A DNA stretch of 64,000 bases from Anaspis maculata (lineage: Eukaryota; Arthropoda; Insecta; Coleoptera; Scraptiidae): positions 39,703,745 to 39,767,744 of the forward strand of contig OX421962.1 in assembly GCA_949128115.1 (NCBI GenBank), in the 5' to 3' direction. The notes under the pieces are model-generated. The model was not told where the DNA came from, searched no databases, and saw only the letters and a list, made by a program, of their open reading frames with translations. How positions within the stretch are numbered: the first letter of the stretch is position 1; every line of letters begins with the position of its first letter. The translations under genes and the position numbers were made by a program. Below, piece after piece: positions 57,004 through 64,000 of this stretch.

Positions 57004-60000
57004 TCCGCTACAGACCTTTTTTCTTACGTTCAACTCCCATACCTTACTCCACCATAAATTGGTGATGATGGGTTTTTTCTTTTTTTGAGTGTACCAATTT
57101 CAAGGCAGAAGGGGAAACCCGAGGGGAAACCCCAATCTTACTGGCAAGCATGATGGGAAGGGCAAATAGATCTATGTTTGTGCTGATATGGTTGTTACTT
57201 GCGTACCGACTCCACGATGTCACTTTTTGGCGTTATCACGTTTTCTTCATCATACTTTTTTCTGATGAACCTGCCACAATTCAGATTTTCCTTTGTATGC
57301 TCTTCGCGTTTCACAATTTTCACAAAGCTCTGCGGCTTGTAATGCACAATGTTATTTAAATTAAGGACGTCCGCGAAAGAACCACGGAAGGATTCCATTT
57401 TAATACAAAGAACAGTATTACAAGGAAAATACAAATCCCATCGTTGGTACACTGTGCACAGTATCTACACATCAATGGGCTTCGTACTGAATTAACTTTT
57501 TGCGGTCTGTTCAGTTCTGTGCAACATACTATGCTAACGAGACTCTTGGGGGTTTCTTTCGCTGCCGTTGAAGTTGGTAATAGACACCCGTTTACTTAAC
57601 AATACGCGCCAACCAGGAATAATGACTCGTTATAATTTGTTTGAACGTAGGATATTTAATAATTACATTATGCCCCCGTTTGGGTAAGAATCCGAAATTG
57701 TGCGATAGCACTGAGTACAAGCCGCCATTATTTGGGGTCCTTCCTGTCCTTTGATATGAATCTCGAGAAATATAACGACTTCTAGAAATTTAGCTTCAAT
57801 TTCCGGTTAATTCTTGAAGGAACGTTGCACAAAGATTGTGATCTTGTAGTAGGTAGTTACAGCTTCACCACTGTCACACGAACTCCGTAATTTCTGGTAG
57901 ACGAGTTCGTGTCTGATGATCTATCGAATAACTCCCCATGCAATCTTTTGTATCTAAAACATGGACCTGTACTTGAATTGGATTGATAATAGCGTAGGTA
58001 CATTGCGGTGGCCCCGAATACTGGACCGACATGATAGATACATCAACAAGCACTACTTATGTACGCAGTTGAAGAAAATTAATCGTTGAATTCAATAAAT
58101 AGGTTATTTGTACTTACATAACTTGAATCAGACGTGAATATCTTGTTGTTGCTATCTTGTTGAAAATATTTTCAGCTTACTATCAGGGTCATTCAAATAA
58201 AGTAGCAGCGGCGAAGAGAGACCTGCTGAGCAGTGGATCTCAAACTTTCTTCTTACGATACGTCTTTTTCTGGCCAAACAAATTTGCAACCGTACATTTC
58301 GGAGAAAGAAACACATTGTTGTTTATGCACACTTTAATTAAGGAACGAGTTTCCATATAGGTACCAAATTCAAATGTAAATTCCAAGTTTCCATTATAGG
58401 CTTTGGAGAACTGTTATCGTGTTATCTTACTTGACAGAGGGGTGTCTTGAGTCTAGGTTATTGCTCGGTCTGGTACGACGATTATCAGTCCGGTACAGGT
58501 CCATGACCTAACCTCTCGCCTAACCCAATAAATGGCTTATTTGTGACTACCTCCAAAAAAAAAAAACTGGAAACGGATGATTGCAAAAGCGTGATTGGGC
58601 AATGCTTATTAGTGCCAATCGGATATGGAAACAACATTACGTATGCGTAATTACGGGAAGTGCGCGAAAATTCTCAAATAAATTTAATTCGATTGATTTT
58701 GCCGGAGCGCCGAGGTACAGATTTCGTTGCATATGAACCGGAATATTGGGAAATGTCTGTTAGCATAATTGAGTTACGTGTTCTGTCAGGCATAGAATCA
58801 TATGCGTGGGGCATATAGGGGCAGCAGCGAACACCAACTCCGGCGCTTTCCAATTTTATGGCCGAATTTCAATTCGAAAAATACGGCCTGAGCTGCTGTA
58901 TTCAATAAAGATCTAATTAAAATCTAAATTATTCACCTCGACCGGGGCATTTCTAATTAATTAAAATAGATGGATGGGATGTGATTTCTACCCCGCAATA
59001 AATATGAATTTTCATTTCTCACCTTTCCTCTCTCTTCCACACCGCCAATTTAAGCACCGATGAGCATCAACATCACGGGCCTCTTCCTATAGCCCTGCTG
59101 CACCCACCTCGTCCGGTACATTAAATTTATGAATGGCATCAGTCTTTATTATGCAATAGGGCGCATTTTGGGTCTTTGCGCACCCCGACGACTATTTTAA
59201 TCACGAAAGCAAAGAAGCAACAACATTGTTGTCCCTGATATTGCAAAGATACGTCGGAATCTGATAGGTATAGAGAGACTAGGAAGAGGCGCACACTACT
59301 AGGTATACAGTTCTCCCATAAACATTAAAGTTTGCAATGTTGGCAGTAAAATGGCGTTTCAGCGAAATATCATTTATGCATTTGGCTTCGTCAATATCTC
59401 TAATGGTTAATAAAATGTAGCATTTCGGATACTAGAAGGGAAGTTTCGGTGAAACTGCTTTAATTTTATTGGATATGTATGCCGCAGAAAAGTGGCACGA
59501 GTAAGCATAGATGTTCCATCAATCTTGGTGAAGGCGCCGGGAAAGTTCCCGTAAAATTAGCATTTTACCGACACGGTTGTATAATGGCTATTCGAATTCC
59601 TGCTAAATTTACAAACTTTCTGCAACATATCTGACACTATTCCAAAAAAGCTCTTTGAACGCTCAGAGTGGCGCCTCTAAAGATGACACATCAAGAAAGG
59701 ACGGGAAAAATGTTCAAGGAAGGTTTTTTTTTTAATAATCGTGGAGACAAAGTTTTTTATAAGGGGGTGTCCGTCTTGCGTGAACACCCCTGTACGTTCA
59801 ACCCTAGTGTGATTCTGGGTGACTGGGGAGTCGCACCACGCGACGCATTCGGAAACAAGAAATTTGGGAAATCATCGCTCACCAGAATCACACTAGAATT
59901 GAACGTACTCTAGTGAGAATAGACCCTTTCGGGCTGTGGTCAGGTGATTTACATTTCTGTATATTGGCAGATCTGTTTTTTCTATATGAAGTGTTATTCC

Positions 60001-62551
60001 AAAGATGTGCCATTGTTAAGTTATTGTTCCGTTTGAGCAGTAAACGAAACAGCCTTATTTTCTGGCGTCTCACGCCTGGGGCAAAGATTTTCCACTATTT
60101 CAAAAGTTTAGTTTCGACTGTAGCTAGCTATCAGTTTTTCACAAGCAAAGGTGCGTACTTGCCCCATCATGGGATTAATTTATTTTATTTTCTATTCGTC
60201 GCAGCCTTTCGATCACTTTTTCCCATAGAACTTTATCATCAAATTTGTCACTTGAGAATGTATATGCCGAAAAAATATTTTCCCAACTTTTCTAGCTGGC
60301 CTAGAACTATACTATAACAATACGGAACACTGCAAGATCAAGATTGAACCATTCTGAACTTGCTGGTGCTGTTGTTGGTGCTGAATTCTTAGTTCAGTCG
60401 ATATCATGTTGACACTTGACATTACTGATACTTTTCGAATTTACATCTGTTCGCGCATTGCAAACTACCAATCAGAATCAATGACCCACAGAAAACCTAC
60501 GCAACCAAGGTAAAACTGGAAGGTTTTTTTTAACGAAAATTAAAACTTCGAACTTGTTCAGCTGAACTACTGTCTATCAGAAACGTCTTTCTATGTATTG
60601 AATTTCGAAACTGAGTTTTAACCGCCTTTCAGACATCGTAAAGCACTTGTTATGCATATTTCAAGTGATACATTTCATAATGGAAAGGACCGACTCTGGG
60701 GGCCTCACCGACGCGTATACCCAGCCCAGAACATAACCGCAAGTTCATCCAAGTGCTTTATATTAATGAAGGTATTCACTATTAATAAAGCTCTAGTTGT
60801 GAGCCATTGTAAATAAGCTTCTTAGCCGGAGCCGCCTTCTCGGATAGCCCTTTACCCTAGATACGGTGCATAGCTTCACTTGATGGGTGCTGCTCATGTT
60901 TCCTGTTCATAAAAATTTTATACCCGCTGGCGCTGGCGGGATAGTTTTTTATATCATGTCAAAAACCTTCAACTTTACTTTCATTGATATCATGTCGTGA
61001 GAAATCTAATGTTATTTGGAGAACCAAACTGACAGGTATTTTTACATTCCTGCTATTGGTCTGCAGTCTGCACCATGGAACTGTATCTAAGCGTACATCG
61101 CCATGGCCCCAAAAACTGGGCCAAGAAAATCCGCCATGGTAGCTAACAAACACTGGTTGGTCAGCGAGAATTTCGCATCGAGAAATGAAATTAGTGACCC
61201 GAAAATATCAGAAAAGATATACCCAACACATCATATTCATCATCTATCATTACCAATTTATGCTAAAATCCATTTTCTGAAGGTGAGCGATTCACAGTAA
61301 AGGAGAGACCGTCACATACCATGAGTGAGGAAGAGATAGAAATAGAATTTTTCTTCCGCGGTTTCGGCGCTACCAATGCTCTAAATGAAAAAAAGGAAAA
61401 AAATAGGTACATAATATGAGTACTTTGTATAAAATTTAATTGGCCAGTTCAATAGCTATATTTTATAATTTTTTCAAAAAAATGAAAGAAAATTTGGAAA
61501 ATGTTTAGCAGGAAGAAAGAAAAACAGCTATTCGACTAAGACAATCCAATTTCAGATACCCGTTTCCGACAAGCGGCCTATCCTGTCGCTATGAATAATA
61601 ATTCACCTTTCTCGCTGACTTGGAAAACTGTGAATTGTCATGCGCAGCGAAACTGGCGGGAGTTAGCTAGGGACCCTAGATTTTCAAAATTGTCAACCGC
61701 GAGTGTGAGTGAGGACGATTATCAACGACCATGGCTGAATCCACTCACGATCTACTAGCTATAATTAAGCACTAATTTATTCGATCTTATTACTTATCAG
61801 TTTATCACTCTATCACACTTTCACTAACACTGAAGAACTGATTTGAAACGTACTATAGGTACTCGGCGGAAAGAACAGCGAAATGGCCGAATTGACGTTG
61901 CCCGTCTGAAAATTGACATCGCTGCCAGGGCTTCCACTGCTTCCAGTGCCAACCTCACGCCACCAAAACAACCAAACTTGGTATTTGCGCATGACAACTG
62001 CGACTTCTTGAATAACGGAAAGGGTGAATTGAGTTTGAGTACCTGCGTTCTCTCTGAACAAGAGGTGGGTGATAAGACGGTTGTCTTAGGCGTGATGATT
62101 ACCACATCACCACGAACCATCAGGGGTGCGCGACAACCGGGTGCGGCATAAAGAATAAAAGCTCTAATCCTCCGCTTTGTAGGCCAAGTCCGGCAATGGG
62201 ATGTACAGCCACACTATTATTATTATCATTATTTTTTAAATAGTCACTGCAGCCATTTCCAATAAGATTTTTTCTAGTTCGAATAAATCCGTCGTAGCTC
62301 GACTTCTCGCGAGTTCCTCTTATCAGGTGAATTAAATGCCAAAAATAAAACATTTTGTGCAAGTTGTGCATTTTTTGAGGCCCTGAGCCCAACGATAACG
62401 ACAGAGTAACTGCACAACTAAAGCGTCACATTGATCAAGATGAGTGCTTTGTAGGCAATTTAATACCGCATCACTTGAATGAAGTAGCTCATGTATAAAT
62501 AATATTAGAAAAGTGATGGATATAACGCGACAGTTTAAACACTCGACAGAG
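57004..62551. other. Non-coding DNA with one hairpin; no gene recognised
   Basis: No frame exceeds about 134 codons, and none has a domain. A plus-strand frame at 61843-62151 (102 codons) has protein-like composition and no low complexity, but the opposite strand is also open there and no splice context is clear. It is the least unlikely exon candidate in this stretch. The hairpin at 59792-59908 is listed separately. A CCCGCTGGCGCTGGCGGG palindrome lies near 60924-60941. Confidence 0.35.
59792..59908. repeat. Hairpin repeat with ~30-base arms
   Basis: GTACGTTCAACCCTAGTGTG plus ATTCTGGGTGA on the left matches the right TCACCAGAATCACACTAG plus AATTGAACGTAC in reverse, with two or three differences and one indel. 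The loop is about 57 bases. The form is MITE-like; no target duplication was identified. Confidence 0.7.
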
Positions 62552-62752
62552 CTATTATATTATATTATATTATATTATATTATATTATATAATAAATATA
62601 ATATATTATAATAATATTAATATATATTATTATATTATAATATATATTAATAATAATATATTAATTATAATATAATTATATATTAATATAATTATATTAT
62701 ATATATTAATATTATATAATATATTATATATATTATATTATATTATATTATA
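62552..62752. repeat. AT-only tract based on TATTA units
   Basis: About 200 bases composed only of A and T. Near-perfect TATTA units run at the left, then a degenerate TATAATATTA mixture, then TATTA units again at the right. Many segments are self-complementary, so cruciforms or assembly error are likely. Confidence 0.95.
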
Positions 62753-62843
62753 TAGCTCTATATTATAGAGCTATATATTAAGAGCTTCCAGGGCTATTAT
62801 AGTGCAATATGATATTTACATTGTAAATGAGGAATGAATAAAT

Positions 62844-62872
62844 ATACATACATACATACATACATACATACA
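62844..62872. repeat. CATA tetranucleotide microsatellite
   Basis: About six consecutive CATA units, possibly the tail of an AT-rich repeat just to the left (AATAAATATACATA). Confidence 0.95.
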
Positions 62873-64000
62873 GAAAAAAATGGCATGGCAGAGTGTTTAC
62901 CTCCCCTCTCTGAAACCTGCAAATCGTAGATTTTCCGAGCATGAATTATTAGAAAAAAACTTCAAGTACTCTTACATTATAGAAGTCATTTATGTATAGC
63001 TTGAACCGCAACTTTAACCTTTTCACCAAAATTCACGCACAAATTTATATGCTTTATCCCCAGCAACAAACGATGCAGCTTAAGTACTTTGCTGATTAAA
63101 ACTGGTACGATGTGAACTCCCGTTGATTATTTGATTTATGCAAGGGATGTACCGAAGAGGAAACAGAACTACAGCAACGCGCGCGCTCCATCGCAAATTA
63201 AATTAATAGTTCCAGAAGATTTTCACGATTTCGCGCTAATTAATTAGTTTTATAATGCGGGATGAACACGGACTCATAAACAAGGCGTTTGGAAACGTGG
63301 GGCTGATGCTGGCAACTACTGGTAAAAGTAAAATGTAAAATGAACGTTGTGCAGCAGTTGAAAAGATTGTATGAAAACGGATAAGTTTCGGAACTCAGTT
63401 TTGCATGTTCTTGCATGAAGTCGTTGAAGTGAGTAATTTTCAAGAGCATAAAGTTGCGAGTTTTTTTTATCAGCAAAGGTTGACAAGCCGAAGTGGCTCA
63501 GTTATGTTCGACGCTTTACTAAGTTGAGCGATGAACTTTCATACCTCTGAACGGGAACATTCCAAAGGATATAGGATATGCAGTTTAACCAACAGGTTCA
63601 CTAAACTATTTAGACCCTGGGCCTTGACCGTGGGAAAGCTTGGCAGAATACTGGACCGCGGGCTCTACCAAAATTTTGTCCTGATCAATGTTAGTTATTT
63701 GTTAGTTGTAGTATGTTACTTGTTTGATCACGGAAAATTCGTAAAATATTGTTACGAATTTGCGTTTGGTACCTCGATAATAATAGGCTACTTCGTTTGG
63801 GCAGGTCCGCATGCTTGAAGGCTCCAAATTTTGAAAACTTTCGTACACCTGTCAGTTGAATGGCAAAGCTGCATGCTCTGTCTAGCCGTCTGACCAACAA
63901 CTGGTTCCTGGCTGTCACTTTTATACATACCGTAAATGCACTCTTCGTAGCTTCTTTGAACTTCTTTCTCGGTACAGCCATTTTAAACAAGTTCTGTTCT
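62873..64000. other. Non-coding DNA, no gene recognised
   Basis: Frames up to 99 codons on both strands near 63531-63990 have no domain. A TGTTACGAATTTGCG word near 63751 resembles the LTR start seen elsewhere, but no matching end follows within the window. Confidence 0.45.

Noticed and set aside
63748..63800. Fourth LTR start (TGTTACGAATTTGCG)
   Set aside because: Only about 15 bases resemble the LTR edge, and no matching end or duplication is found before the window ends.

Overview
This window looks like arthropod nuclear DNA, most likely from an insect. It is AT-rich, has no operons or dense bacterial-style reading frames, and carries many degraded and intact transposons of typical insect classes: Tc1, hAT, foldback/MITE, LTR retrotransposon and non-LTR retrotransposon. 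The species and order cannot be fixed from the sequence. I found no host protein-coding gene that I can support. The window reads as an intergenic or long-intron gene desert built largely from nested repeats. The only complete protein-coding gene is a transposase.

Layout. The first 5.4 kb is mostly unrecognised, with a ~118-bp hairpin repeat (1670-1787), a partial copy of a foldback element (3926-4057) and a wrecked non-LTR reverse-transcriptase tail (4119-4400). A satellite of about 27 monomers of ~119 bp fills 5410-8600 and has higher-order structure built on a five-monomer block of ~597 bp. From 11 to 17 kb there are five non-autonomous inverted-repeat elements (11327-11919, 12145-12298, 14868-15849, 16098-16364, 16551-17176). 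A ~1-kb palindrome at 25392-26409 carries degenerate motifs of the same satellite on both arms in opposite orientation.

From 28 to 47 kb there are three related solo LTRs (28451-28875, 33236-33745, 46470-46961), a 5'-truncated non-LTR element with an open frame and poly(A) tail (30367-31509, minus), and three near-identical tRNA-like cassettes with Pol III promoter boxes and terminators (34.6-35.3 kb, minus). There are also two non-autonomous hAT elements with exact 8-bp target duplications (36943-38061, with a further MITE nested inside it, and 41680-41980), and two palindromic elements that share one TTAA (45118-46012).

From 49 to 57 kb a third hAT-type element (49647-50681) contains a nested foldback, and a 929-bp TA-flanked terminal-inverted-repeat element (52108-53036) encloses a broken R1/Jockey-like RT tail. 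A ~270-bp tandem repeat (54530-57003) is interrupted by an apparently intact Tc1-family transposon (55551-56965) with a 353-residue DD34E transposase. The last 7 kb holds only a hairpin and simple repeats.

The mobile parts do not form a pathway. The common theme is layered insertion: target-site duplications at several elements allow the order of events to be read. The most useful observations are the satellite higher-order structure, the link between satellite and foldback, the tRNA-like cassettes, the hAT elements padded with short motif arrays, and the intact Tc1 copy.
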